The notes beneath the pieces were generated by a model. That model did no database searches and was not told the origin of the DNA. It saw nothing but the letters and a program-made list of their open reading frames with translations. DNA of 64,000 bases from NCBI GenBank assembly GCA_009667805.1, contig CM019064.1, positions 273,153,662 to 273,217,661 on the forward strand, in the 5' to 3' direction. Positions within the stretch are counted from its first letter, which is position 1. Each line of letters starts with the position of its first letter. This DNA is from Leptobrachium leishanense (lineage: Eukaryota > Chordata > Amphibia > Anura > Megophryidae). The position numbers were made by a program, and so were the translations under genes. Of this stretch, positions 1 to 9,599 are shown piece by piece.

Positions 1-28
1 AACTTTTTTTTTTTTTCGTTAATTTAAG

Positions 29-105
29 TTTGTTCAATACAGTTAATTTTAATTTGTTTAATAGAGTTAATTTAAAATGGTTTAATACAGTTTATTTATA
101 TTTAT
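29..105. repeat. AT-rich tandem repeat, ~25 bp x 3
   Basis: Three diverged copies of a unit of the form GTTTAATACAGTTAATTTAA lie head to tail. It is simple minisatellite-like sequence with no coding content. Confidence 0.6.
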
Positions 106-427
106 TTTACCTTTACTATTTGTGCTTTTCAAACTTTATTCTTAAGTAAAAAGAAATTTAGCAGTTTCATGTTGTGTGGGTTTTTTTTGGGGGGGTGCAA
201 GTAGCTGGTCTTGCCTAGGGCGCAAAATAGGCCCTGACCGCATGGTCCACCCCTGCACTCTTCCACAATACCAAAGAGGGGTTACTACTGTATGATGGCA
301 CTTGCTGGCCTGGCACCAAAGGTACAATATTTGGCTGCACTGCCACTGACACCTGTATCAGATTCATATCCTCAGAGGGGTGAGACTGTGTGACGGCACT
401 GTTGACGGCACTGTTGACCCAATTTTA

Positions 428-854
428 GGCTAGGGTCAAACGAACGCATTTTTCGCAGCGAACGTCAAAAAGTGCGTCCGAACGCATTGAGGTGTTTTTT
501 CACGGAAAGCGCTTAAACGGTCATACGATGCGCATTTTTGTGCGTGATTTTTTACGGATCCAAACCAGGAAACTTTGGGTGTCTGGACGTTATGTTGGCC
601 GGACATGAGCAGCGTCTGACGTCTCCTAATCACGTACACACGCCGCTATGCGGACGCAGCACACTCTGTACGTCAGTACTAGCGGTTCAGGGTTCTCGAA
701 AAAATGCGTTCATTTTCCACTTGCGTTGCTCGGCCGGACTTTCGTGCGACCGTACTTCGTATATTGGCCGTCATTGCGTGTCATTTGCTGCTAGTGCGGC
801 CGTGATTAAGTGCGCCTAAACACACGTTAAAAGTGCGCTAGTCTAAACCAAGCC
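428..854 (+). mobile_element. PIF/Harbinger-type MITE, copy 1
   Basis: The element starts GGCTAGGGTCAAACG and ends in the complementary sense (AGTCTAAACCAAGCC), flanked by TTA at 425-427 and 855-857. A 3-bp TWA target duplication is the PIF/Harbinger signature. The interior is CpG-rich and closely resembles the copies at 22384-22810 and 57081-57474. No transposase is present. The open frames here are shadows of the repeat. Confidence 0.75.
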
Positions 855-1042
855 TTAAAGCACCTAATGTTAGTTTCATCCAAAACCTGCATAAGTTTCA
901 CAATAATTTAGTCAAAAAAATCACTAAACCTGTTCTGCGTGTCCGACTCCTAAAATGTCTCTTCTTTTCAAAGAGGCTGCCGCCCCAAGCAGTTGTTTAT
1001 GGATAGATTAAAGGAAAAGCATTTACCGTCATTTGAAACTGT

Positions 1043-1222
1043 CAGGGTTATTCAGAGAGCGTGAAAAGCAGGAGAATAACTGGAGAATGAAAAATTCTAG
1101 GTCAAAATAGCCAAACCAGAAAAATTCTCCCTTTCATCTCACTTTCCAAATCGGCTATTTTGACCTAGAATTTTTCATTCTCCAGTTATTCTCCTGCTTT
1201 TCACGCTCTATGAATAACCCTG
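1043..1222. mobile_element. Palindromic TIR element (CAGGGTTATTC family, short form)
   Basis: Ends are CAGGGTTATTCAGAGAGCG and its inverted partner. About 70 bp of each arm is nearly perfectly complementary, so the whole element is a foldback. Short relatives lie at 24503-24684 and 34272-34404, and the ~860-bp elements share the terminal motif. I see no clear target duplication here. Confidence 0.65.
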
Positions 1223-1239
1223 ATAATTTTTTTGTTTTT

Positions 1240-1617
1240 AAGTGTTTGTATACATCCTAGAAATCCGCCACTTCACGGGCAGGTTATGGGGACCTCCTAG
1301 GCACGATATTTGAAGGAATTTTTCGTTTTTATTTTTAACCCTTATTTCATGGAAAACTCACTGTCCCTTTAAAAACGTTTTTTTTTTTACTTTTTGTCCT
1401 TGTTTCCTGTCCCCCAGGGCACTACCCGGACCCCCATACACCTTTTATGGCAAATATGTAGCATATATGCCCTCTTGGAGGGCACTCTAAAAAACCGAAT
1501 TTTCAGCCCCATTGACTTGTATTGAGTTCGAGTTCGGGTTCGGATTTGGATTCGAACATTTGGAAAGTTCGGGTTCAGATGCGAACTGAACTCGGGGAGT
1601 GTTCGCCTCATCCCTAA
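1240..1617. mobile_element. hAT-like terminal fragment
   Basis: Read on the minus strand from 1617 the sequence begins TAGGGATGAGGCGAACACTC, a typical hAT end, followed by repeated 'GTTCG'-type words (1525-1600). The other end and the 8-bp duplication were not found, so the left limit is approximate. Confidence 0.45.
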
Positions 1618-1761
1618 TTACTACAAGAAGTAGGCACAAGCTGGTGAAAGGGTAAATTGGGCAAGAGTGCATCAGTGCTGGATTAAGGGCTTCTTGGACC
1701 CAGAATTTAATGTTTTGGTGTCCCTGTGCAACAATCCTATGAGCTACAATGTATTTTTGCC

Positions 1762-2693
1762 ATTTCCTAACACTTAACCTCTCCAAAACTGAACTTCTCG
1801 TTTTACTCCCTCTAAAACGAACATTCCTGCATCTATTTCCCTTTAGGTGAATGGTGCCACCATTACTTCAACCTCTCAGGCTCGTTGCCTCGGTGTCCTC
1901 TTCGAATCTGATCTCTACTTCACTCCTCACATTCAGTCACTAACCAAATCGTGCTACTTCCACCTAAAAAACATTGCATGTGTCCGACCCTGTCTTAATC
2001 CAGACTCTGCTACTCTGCTAAAATGCTCATGCAAGCTCTTATCTCATGCCTTGACTACTGCAACGTCCTGTTCTCTTGCCTCAAGAGGACCCAGATTCTC
2101 CCTCTGCATTCTGTTATGAATGCCTGTGCTAGGCTCATCCTCCTCATCTCAGGCATCTCTTGCACCTCGTCCCTTCAAAATATTGGTGCTCACTTACAAA
2201 GCTCTCCATAACCGTGCCCTTACCTACATCATCTTCTGACTTATTAGCAGGTACATCCTGTCCCGGCCACTTCTCTCTGCCAATGATATGATGCTATCAG
2301 CTCCACGTACCCACACTCCCAACTCCCGCCTTCAACACTTCTCCCGAGCAGCCCCCTTTCTATGGAACTCCCTCCCCCGCAACATCAAACTCTCCCCGAC
2401 TCCACAGTCCAAGAAGTCTTTGAAAACACTTTACTTTAGAGAAGCCTATCGTCTCACTCCAAGATTCCCCAACTGTACATTTCATGCACTACCTTCCCAC
2501 CCAGCCCACATGCAACCCACTACTTCAGGTAATCTATTTACCCTCACCTAACATGCCACCCCTCTCCTCTTAGATTGTAAGCTCTCGAGCAGGGTCCTCT
2601 CTCCTACTGTTCTGTGTGTTTAACTATATATTTGTTATTCTGTCTCACCATTGTAAAGCGCTACAGAACTTGTTCGGGCTTTATAAATCCCTG
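1762..2693 (+). mobile_element. L2-like LINE, 5'-truncated 3' part
   Basis: This is the 3' end of a non-LTR retrotransposon of the Jockey/L2 group. Frame-shifted translation gives the end of the reverse transcriptase region: NLSKTELL near 1770, CLGVLFESDLYFTPHIQSL at 1888-1944, then the C-terminal motif FSRAAPFLWNSLPRNIK near 2340. The 3' untranslated tail contains 'attgtaagctctcgagcag' (2574-2592) and 'cgctttataaatc'-like sequence. The catalytic core is missing and the frame is broken, so it is dead. Other pieces of the same family lie at 20.1, 31.0, 37.1, 39.1-40.1 and 44.8-45.8 kb. L2 versus Rex1 is not resolved by eye. Confidence 0.75.
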
Positions 2694-2695
2694 TA

Positions 2696-3290
2696 CATTA
2701 AAACCTCGGATTGAGACTACCTTGCTTTGAGAGCGTTTTGCAAGAAGAGCAACAATTTTTTTTATAAATTTTAGCTTGATAAACGAGTGCGGTCTTGTAA
2801 TATGAGCAGTACCTACACTTTGTCTGCTGAGCTTCAGTCACAACTGAGGCCGCGGTCACACGAGCGCACTGAGTGCATCCATGTGACCTTTCCTCCCTGT
2901 GTCCATCCCAGAATTCTGAGGGATCCACATGGAGAGCCACACGGTGTAACGTGCGTAATAGTATCGCATATTACACCGGATGTGCTGAAACCCTTCCAAC
3001 AGATAGCAGTGATCCCGTTAGTGATAAACGTCATGCACAATAAAACTCCTCTCCTCTCTCTTCCTCCCACCAGCCACAATTCTTCTCAAAGGCAATGTGC
3101 AGGTTAATTTGTTTTATTTTTTACTATATACTGTACAGTATTTTGTATTATTGTAATCGTTTTCATATGAATAAATAGTTGTGGAACCAATCATCAGAGT
3201 TTCCATTATTTCTTATGGGGATATTTGGGTTGGGTTGCATTACAAGCACGTTTCCGGAACAAATTATGCTCGCAATCGAAGGTATTACTG
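2696..3290. mobile_element. Tigger/pogo-like TA-flanked element
   Basis: Left end CATTAAAACCTCGGATTGAG; the right end read inward is CAGTAATACCTTCGATTGCG. Each is bordered by TA (2694-2695, 3291-3292). This pattern is typical of Tigger-type mariner relatives. It abuts the LINE tail directly. A Harbinger-like piece (GGCCGCGGTCACACGAGCGC, from about 2848) appears inserted in it. No transposase is seen. Confidence 0.65.
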
Positions 3291-3292
3291 TA

Positions 3293-4882
3293 CCTGTAAT
3301 TATACTTCAATCCTAAGAAGAAGCCGGCATTATAGATTGACAACATAAACCAAATTATAAAAAAAACCACCTCCAACAGAGACAGAAATTAGTATGTGTC
3401 TCTTCAGGCAGTATCCTGCTCCTGTGCATGTCATGTTCCAGGCTCCTTGGTATCCTTTGGGAGCTGGTCGAGCATTTTCTGTCACTTCAGGACTACTTCT
3501 CAGATGCTATTTGACATGCAGGAGTTATACCATCTATGGACCCACGGAGGGTAAGCATGTTTCATTCCATGCTGCTTTTTTAATTTTATTCATGCATTTT
3601 ATGTGAGCACGCTGCACTGCATATGTCTCATCATCTTAATATGGAAGAGTCTCTCATTTTAATTACTTTAATTCAAATTCACAATATTAATTTCCTTTTG
3701 GATACATTTTGAACAGTTTGAGGACGTTGGCTGTCATTGTAAATGATTACATCCTTTCTAATATAATGAAATTACTACGGCACCTTTTTATCTTCTATGC
3801 CATCTTTATATTTTGTTATATACTGTAATATTTTAAATTCAGCACATACAAGAATTCCCAGAATACTATTTTTGGGATATCTTTACTGCTAAATGTGCTT
3901 ATTTATAGTTTTCCTATTTAAGTACATTCTTAATGCATATAATGTACTTTTAGTCTATGCATTAGACATTGAGCAGCTTTTACATAAAATCCATTAACTG
4001 ACCTAATCAACAAAAAAATAGATAAATGCAACTTTACAATTACAATGCAATATTTATATGATACAAAGCTATAGACAGCTTACTGAAACCATATTAGGGC
4101 CTACAGTTTGCTGCAGCTAGGGAAGTGTGTGTTGCTAGGGAAATGGTGGGTCTTCAGTGTTACGTCACAGACTCTACATAAGAAATCTTATTATGTGGGT
4201 GTGAAACTAAGTCTTTTTATTACCCCATGATTACACATGTTCATAGCAATGTATCTTTTTAATCTTTCAGCTTTTAAGGGATTTGTCTGAAGCTGTCAGA
4301 ATAAATACTATGAAGTATAAGGGTTGTGAACTAATTTTCCAATTGCTTTTGTAGTTTCAAAGGAAAATCTAGACACACGGAAAGGCCATGGCTTCATTAT
4401 GTGATTTACATAATTACCACATGTTTCGATCCTCATGTTATCCATCTTTTATGTTGTTTTTAAAGAAATTTTGCATGTAGTCTGCTCAACACAGTCCGGC
4501 ATAGCCAGAAAACCGAAAGATTTGGAATCCTAGATTGTTTCATTCATTATATTGAATTAACTACTTTTTTATTGTTTTTAACGCCTCATAAAATTAAATA
4601 AATCAGGAAAATCTGCATTTATTTATTATCTATGATTTTTGGCATGTCTGAGTTTGGGAGCATGGTGGTGTGGCAACTCGAGGACATGGTAGTGATGCAT
4701 TTTGCATCACTATCAACATTCACACCCCTAAAAAGGGGCATGTCTTCCAAGTGTGCAAGAAGGCGTCGGCAGGATGACAGGCTGCCTAGTTGCTCATATG
4801 CAAACACTGCATTTGCATTGATGTATGGTCTTACATATGCCTAATTTTAACAATTCTTGAATCATTGCGAGCACTGAGAAAT
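3293..4882. other. Unassigned, AT-rich non-coding
   Basis: No gene, RNA gene or bounded repeat could be supported here. Open frames are short and lack recognisable motifs. Confidence 0.5.
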
Positions 4883-5202
4883 AGCCTGCAATCAGATGAG
4901 CACACTTCAGAGTGGAAGGAACATCCATGAGAGTGGACATTCCGCCCACTCTGGTGCCTGTGTAGCCACCTTGCTGAGCGCAGTTAGTGTGATCCTCCTA
5001 TGGATCCCCGCACTTTGCAGCCCCGTTGAACACGCGTCGTAGCGTTTCGACGGGGAGAGTTTCAGCACGTTCACTGTAGCGCACGCAGTTTGTACTTGCG
5101 CTACAGCGTGAGGCCGGTCCCGTTGAAACGTCACAACTCTGCAACGGACATAGGGAGGGGTGTCACTACTCGAGCACATAGTGCATTCGTCTGACCCTGG
5201 CC
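4883..5202 (-). mobile_element. Harbinger-type MITE (reverse copy)
   Basis: Resembles the element at 56340-56646 in inverse orientation, sharing the GTGGAAGGAAC block and the GCGTTCAACAGGGCTGCAAAG-type centre. The right end CGTCTGACCCTGGCC is followed by TTA. The left end is less certain and its duplication is not clear. Confidence 0.6.
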
Positions 5203-5617
5203 TTATTTGTTTCAAAATCCACACGACAGTCTAGGGATATCTGATGATCGGTGGGACTTAGGGAAAACCTTGCGTCACACAGTCAAACCATGTGAAATGG
5301 CAGGGTTAGTTGGCTGGATATGTGAAATATATTACTTTGTGTACAGGGGTGGATTGAGTCTTGGGGCCCATCGGCAATAGAAGATCATGGAGCCCATTGT
5401 TGTGCCAGCCCACATTCAAATCACACTCACATGCACCTTGTTTTACTACAGATTTATTTCTCTAAAATTGTCTGCTAATACTATTACCGAGAGAAAAGGG
5501 GGGGTGTGAGAGTCCTGAGGACGAGCAACAGCACTAGTGGCCTGCTCTACGGTGGGGCCCGCTCCGGTCTCACAAGATTTTAGCTTGCTTGTGCCATTAC
5601 AGGGATGAAGGCTCCAT

Positions 5618-5625
5618 ATGCAAAT
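5618..5625 (-). promoter_or_regulatory. Octamer ATTTGCAT, monomer A
   Basis: Exact octamer on the minus strand, 81 nt downstream of the predicted cleavage site of ribozyme A. Octamers are the distal element of snRNA-type promoters; that use here is inference. Confidence 0.45.
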
Positions 5626-5690
5626 CAGCCTGCTCTCACCCAATGAGGGTGGCCAGTACCAACTGCCACAGACATCATCCCTACACGAGA

Positions 5691-5755
5691 GATGCAGCAA
5701 CTCCTGACGATTGTTTCAGCCTTGTTAGGCCTCATCAGGAGGGTATAGCTGACAC
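5691..5755 (-). ncRNA. Hammerhead ribozyme A (minus strand)
   Basis: Read on the minus strand the motif is CTGATGA (5738-5732), stem II GGCC, TAACAA, GGCT, then GAAA (5717-5714), then CAATCGTC with predicted cleavage after the C at 5706. The catalytic core matches the hammerhead consensus fully. Stem I keeps the outer CAGC/GCTG helix, but its core-proximal part (CCCTC against AGGAG) has two mismatches, including the pair next to the cleavage site. Stem III has one A-C mismatch. It is probably weak or inactive, though its core is intact. Confidence 0.75.
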
Positions 5756-5835
5756 CCCTCTAGGCACATCAAGCAAGGGGTCCACGTCTGGATGACCCAG
5801 TTTACTTATGGTGAGAGAAAAGGGGTGTGTGAGGG

Positions 5836-5899
5836 GTGTCAGCTATACCCTCCTGACGAGGCCCAATAAGGCCGAAACGATCGTCGGGGGCTGCTGCAC
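5836..5899 (+). ncRNA. Hammerhead ribozyme B (best copy)
   Basis: Type I self-cleaving hammerhead motif. Core: CTGACGA (5853-5859), stem II GGCC (5860-5863) with loop CAATAA and GGCC (5870-5873), GAAA (5874-5877), minimal palindromic stem III CGATCG, cleavage after GTC at 5885. Stem I pairs CCCTC (5848-5852) with GGGGG (5886-5890), then an internal loop TATA/CT, then CAGC (5840-5843) with GCTG (5893-5896) and GTG with CAC. The internal loop is where natural hammerheads make their activating tertiary contact. All invariant residues are present, including G8 (5858) and G12 (5874). The very short stem III is typical of hammerheads from retrozymes, Penelope-like elements and satellite repeats, which often act as dimers. 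Confidence 0.88.
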
Positions 5900-5965
5900 C
5901 TCTCGTGCAGGGATGACGTCCTTGGCAATCAGCACTGGCCACCCTTTCTGGGTGAGAGCAGGCTG

Positions 5966-5973
5966 ATTTGCAT
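5966..5973 (+). promoter_or_regulatory. Octamer ATTTGCAT, monomer B
   Basis: Exact octamer 81 nt after the cleavage site of ribozyme B, the same offset as in monomers A and C. Confidence 0.45.
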
Positions 5974-6168
5974 ATGGAGCATTCATCCCTGTAATGGTAC
6001 AAGCAAGCTAAAACCTTGTTTGTGAGACCTGAGAGGGTACCCACCGTAGAGCAGGCCATTAGTGCTGTTGCTCATTCTCAGGACCCTCACAAACACCCCC
6101 CCCTTTTTCTCACTGTAAGTGTAAAGGGTCATTGAGACATGGACCCCTTGCTTGATGTGCCTAGAGGG

Positions 6169-6232
6169 GTCTCAGCTATACACTCCTGACAAGGCCCAAT
6201 AAGGCTGAAACGATCGTCGGGGGTTGGTGCAC
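6169..6232 (+). ncRNA. Hammerhead ribozyme C (core-mutated)
   Basis: Same architecture as copy B: stem II GGCC/CAATAA/GGCT, GAAA (6207-6210), CGATCGTC with cleavage expected after 6218. The first core strand reads CTGACAA (6186-6192), so the invariant G8 (6191) is A. G8 acts as general acid in hammerheads, so this copy should be inactive. Stem I also has mismatches. Confidence 0.75.
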
Positions 6233-6298
6233 CTCTTGTGCAGGGATGACGTCCTTGGCAGTCAGCACTGGCCACCCTTTCTGGGTGAGAGCAGGCTG

Positions 6299-6306
6299 AT
6301 TTGCAT
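6299..6306 (+). promoter_or_regulatory. Octamer ATTTGCAT, monomer C
   Basis: Exact octamer 81 nt after the cleavage position of copy C, retained although the ribozyme core itself is mutated. Confidence 0.45.
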
Positions 6307-6547
6307 ATGGAAAATTCATCCCTGTAATGGCACAAGCAAGCTAAAAACCTTGTTTGTGAGACCTGAGAGGCCCCACTGTAGAGCAGGCCATTAGTGCTGT
6401 TGCTCGTCCTCAGGACCCTCACACCCCCCCCTTACTCACTGTAATACTATTACCCCATGATTTTAATGTGTATGAGGCCTCCTCCTAGGCCAGGGCCCTC
6501 GAGCGGTGACCTTTTACTCTAATGGTCATTCTGCCACTGCTTGTGTA

Positions 6548-8182
6548 TCTAATCCCTTTACCGACAAATAAATCAGGATTAATACATTTGAACATACCCC
6601 CATTACCACCACAAAGCATAAATACTGGAAATAAGAGTGCGGGGGAGGGCTGATTAGGCAAACGTTTCAAAGATTCACATAATAGGAGGCAAAGCGCCCA
6701 AATGTACCTGGCTGTGTGCAATCAGCAGGCCTGAATTCCAATGCAGTGAGTTATATGCTGTCCTTCTGGCAAAGGAAAGTAAACAAATGCCGAAGAAAGA
6801 AAGGCTTCCTTTCAAAAATCACGCTGTAAACACAGACATCCAGCAAAGGAATGCAACAGCGTTTCGTAACATCGACTAACAGAAAATAGGACAAATGTTT
6901 GTAAGTGTAATCATTAAGGAAATCAAACAAAAGGTAGAACTTCTGAAACATAAAGGTACTATAAACCCCCTCACACACATTAACTGATAGTTTTAGTTTA
7001 TTTTTATGATATATTTGATAATGTTCACTGTTCCAGTTCTGTCTTTCCATGGATTTGAAAGAAAGGCACACTCCCTATGTGTTCAGTCTTGTCCCAGTCA
7101 CCTGGAGAAAGGTCTTTGTAAGTTCAGGCTCTCCCATCCTGTCCAAGCACATCTTTATAGTCATTGTTCCAATGTACATGCCCACACAGGCTTCTTCTCT
7201 GATTAGATAGTGTTCATTCCTGCTTCTTTACTAGCCTAGATTGCACGCTATAAGTCAATTTGCACTTTGTTGACAAAATATATGATCCACTATTGTGTTA
7301 CTGCTGCCCCGTACCTGCATTTGCTGCAGTATGCTTCTTCTAGACACTTGTATACTTTTGACAATTTACAACTAAACAAGTTCTAGTATGTGTCACTGCA
7401 TCATCCAAATAAAAATATTGGAGGGTCAATCACCCCTTAAAAAAGGAATTCCAGGTTAAAATTGAAGCTCATTTTTAAAGAAATATATATCTAATATATA
7501 AAATAAAAAGGCATAAAAGGTAAAATACAAAGCATTAGTAAAAGAACAATAATAATCTACAAATCATAAAATTTTAGCCACTTACTGACACAGAAAATCA
7601 TGAAATAGGAAGTGGTTATGCCACCCAGGATCCATTTTTTTTTAAAAAACCATCCCTTGAACAGGAATATTGAAAGATAGTCCCATGTTTGTTAGGTGAG
7701 GTATATAAAATTAATCGATACACTGCGATCAAACACACTGCATCAGCAGCAAATTCCCAATAAAATGTTTGATGTTTGTGCGCTGTGCATAAGCTAGGGT
7801 TGTTGACGTCGATCTAGACTTATTCATTAATTTTCAGATAAATTGTGATCTGTCTGAATTTTGGTCGGTTTGTCCAATTGTCCAAATATTAATGAAATTA
7901 AAAGCTTTGCTTAAATAATATTCGCAACTGAACAGCTGTTGCTGCCTGGTGCCTAAAATTTTGGGTTGGCCAGGATTATATAGTTTTGGTTGAGGGACAT
8001 GGCAGCATATCAGAAATCAATGGGTGAGGGTCATGACAATGTCTCATTGTGAGGAGGTGGAGTAAAGCGTGACAAGCCCATGCTCTTACGAAGGCGCCAC
8101 GAACACCGCAGGGAGGGAGCCCCAACCAACAAACTCCACGAGGACACCACCAAAGTAGGGACGCCGCCGGCCCCCAATATCA
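6548..8182. other. Unassigned non-coding sequence
   Basis: No protein domain, RNA gene or complete transposon could be supported. AT-rich, with short open frames only. Confidence 0.5.
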
Positions 8183-8336
8183 ATGGAAGAATGGAAAGGT
8201 AGGACCTCCAGCGGAGTGAAGTGCAAAGGAATTTATTCGGGTACAGCAGACCCATCATTTTGCTGGGGTCTGCTGTACCCGAATAAAATTCTTTGCACTT
8301 CACTCCGCTGGAGGTCCCCTACCTTTCCTTTCTTCC
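8183..8336. repeat. ~155-bp near-perfect hairpin
   Basis: The left arm from 8183 (through GACCTCCAGCGGAGTGAAGT) is repeated in inverse at 8262-8336, with only a few mismatches and a loop of about 8 nt. It is probably the end-to-end junction or foldback part of a mobile repeat. The apex has no hammerhead core. Confidence 0.75.
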
Positions 8337-9127
8337 AAGGCCATGCTCTTGTCCCCATGGTCTATTTTAGCCCCACCTACTGCTCATGGGTCAGGGCTGG
8401 GCTCCCATTTCCCCCCATTCCTATGCAGGTGGTTCCCACATTATTAACAACTCAACAGCAATGGCTATTCAAACCCTAATATTTAAGCTCAGCAGCCCAG
8501 GTACAGTAGCTTGATTAGGTGATATGCCTCCACCTATGGCCCCACCTATGGCCTGGGCAGGGCATATGCTGTTATGGGAGTAATTCATACCTGAATATTT
8601 ACACATACAGAAAAAAAACTGTGTCGCGCCTGATCCCTACCAGGGCGGCTGCAACTACCAGAAGTATCCACACCAGTAACATGTATTAACAGAACAAGAA
8701 AAAAAGATGTCATCTGCGCTTATCCCTATGACTCCATGTGAAACAAAACACAGAGGATTTAGTTTACTTGAATGGGCATTGAAGTGTAAGCTCACCTGTC
8801 ACGTCACGGCAGCTGAATATGCATGCATAATATTAATTGTTTTTAAAATTTTAAGCCGTGGCAGCTGACTCGCAAGCAGGGGCCATGTAACAATATATTA
8901 ACCTTTGCAGCGACAGTTGTCATGCAAGAAAAAGGTTTGTCTGAACAAATGCATGATTCATTTTTTTTGTATGAACTAATCACAACATGAAAAATATTCG
9001 CATGAAACCTAGCCGTGATTAATTTTCAGATGAATCTGTTCATACCAGCCAATTTTTTTGCCCATGGAAAAGGCTACCCAAAGATGCATGTTCTAAGATA
9101 CAGGCTCAGGTCCTGCAGAGAGCATAC
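8337..9127. other. Unassigned non-coding sequence
   Basis: No supported gene. Around 8900-9060 there is foldback-like sequence (TGAACAAATGCATGATTCA and later TGAATCTGTTCATAC) suggesting transposon debris. Confidence 0.4.
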
Positions 9128-9130
9128 TAA

Positions 9131-9595
9131 GGCCCGTGTCAGACGAATGCAGTGATCATGTATGTGTTGTCACACATTTTAACATTCGTCGTAGCATAAA
9201 ATTATGATCAATAGAGACCCACACACAAAGTACGTATGCACAGAAGTGCAGACGCACAACGCACCAGACGCAATTTAGGCAAGAACGTCAAACCGCTAGG
9301 ACGGACGCACAGAGTGCGCCACGTCCGCGTAGCTTTGTGTGTGAGTGATGGAACGTAGTCAGACGGACTGCATTTTTGACGTCCAGCATTTTTGACGTCC
9401 AGCATTTTTGACGGACAAAATGGGTTTTCATATCATGTATCAATTTTTTTCATTTTACATATTCATTTTATTTCCCATCTACATCAGTCAAAAAAAAAAC
9501 AGACCGTGTGGCGTCTACAGTATCATCAGTCAGAAAGTACGTCCTTTGTGCACGGACGCACAGTGTGCTCAGAATGCATTCGTCTGATATCAGCC
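9131..9595 (+). mobile_element. Harbinger-type MITE
   Basis: Starts GGCCCGTGTCAGACGAATGC and ends ATTCGTCTGATATCAGCC, flanked by TAA (9128-9130) and TTAA. It is CpG-rich and of the same type as 28191-28639, 31126-31563 and 34903-36246. A short GACGTCCAGCATTTTT unit is tandemly repeated near 9380-9415. Confidence 0.7.
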
Positions 9596-9599
9596 TTAA

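Larger units (their letters stand above)
5465..6452. repeat. Array of ~333-bp hammerhead monomers (one inverted, two direct)
   Basis: Three copies of one monomer are visible: minus at about 5465-5830, plus at about 5831-6150, plus at about 6151-6440. Each monomer holds a hammerhead motif, then a block with GATTTGCATATGGA, then 'ccctgtaatggyacaagcaagctaaaa', then 'gtagagcaggccaytagtgctgttgct', and ends in a C-run and CTCACTGTAA. Predicted cleavage sites of copies two and three are 333 nt apart. The join of the first two copies near 5830 is an inversion breakpoint inside the monomer. Outer edges carry inverted AATACTATTAC words. No protein is encoded. Confidence 0.8.
5344..6539. mobile_element. 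Probable non-autonomous hAT element carrying the hammerhead array
   Basis: The left end is CAGGGGTGGATTGAGTC; the right end read inward is CAGTGGCAGAATGACCATTA. Both match the loose hAT form CAGNGGNGGA, and both have GGGCCC close by. The flanking 8-mers are TTTGTGTA (5336-5343) and CTTGTGTA (6540-6547), identical at 7 of 8 positions, as expected for an old hAT duplication. There is no transposase. Nearly all of the interior is the inverted and tandem ~333-bp ribozyme repeat. The boundary call depends on short, imperfect termini and is an inference. Confidence 0.6.
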
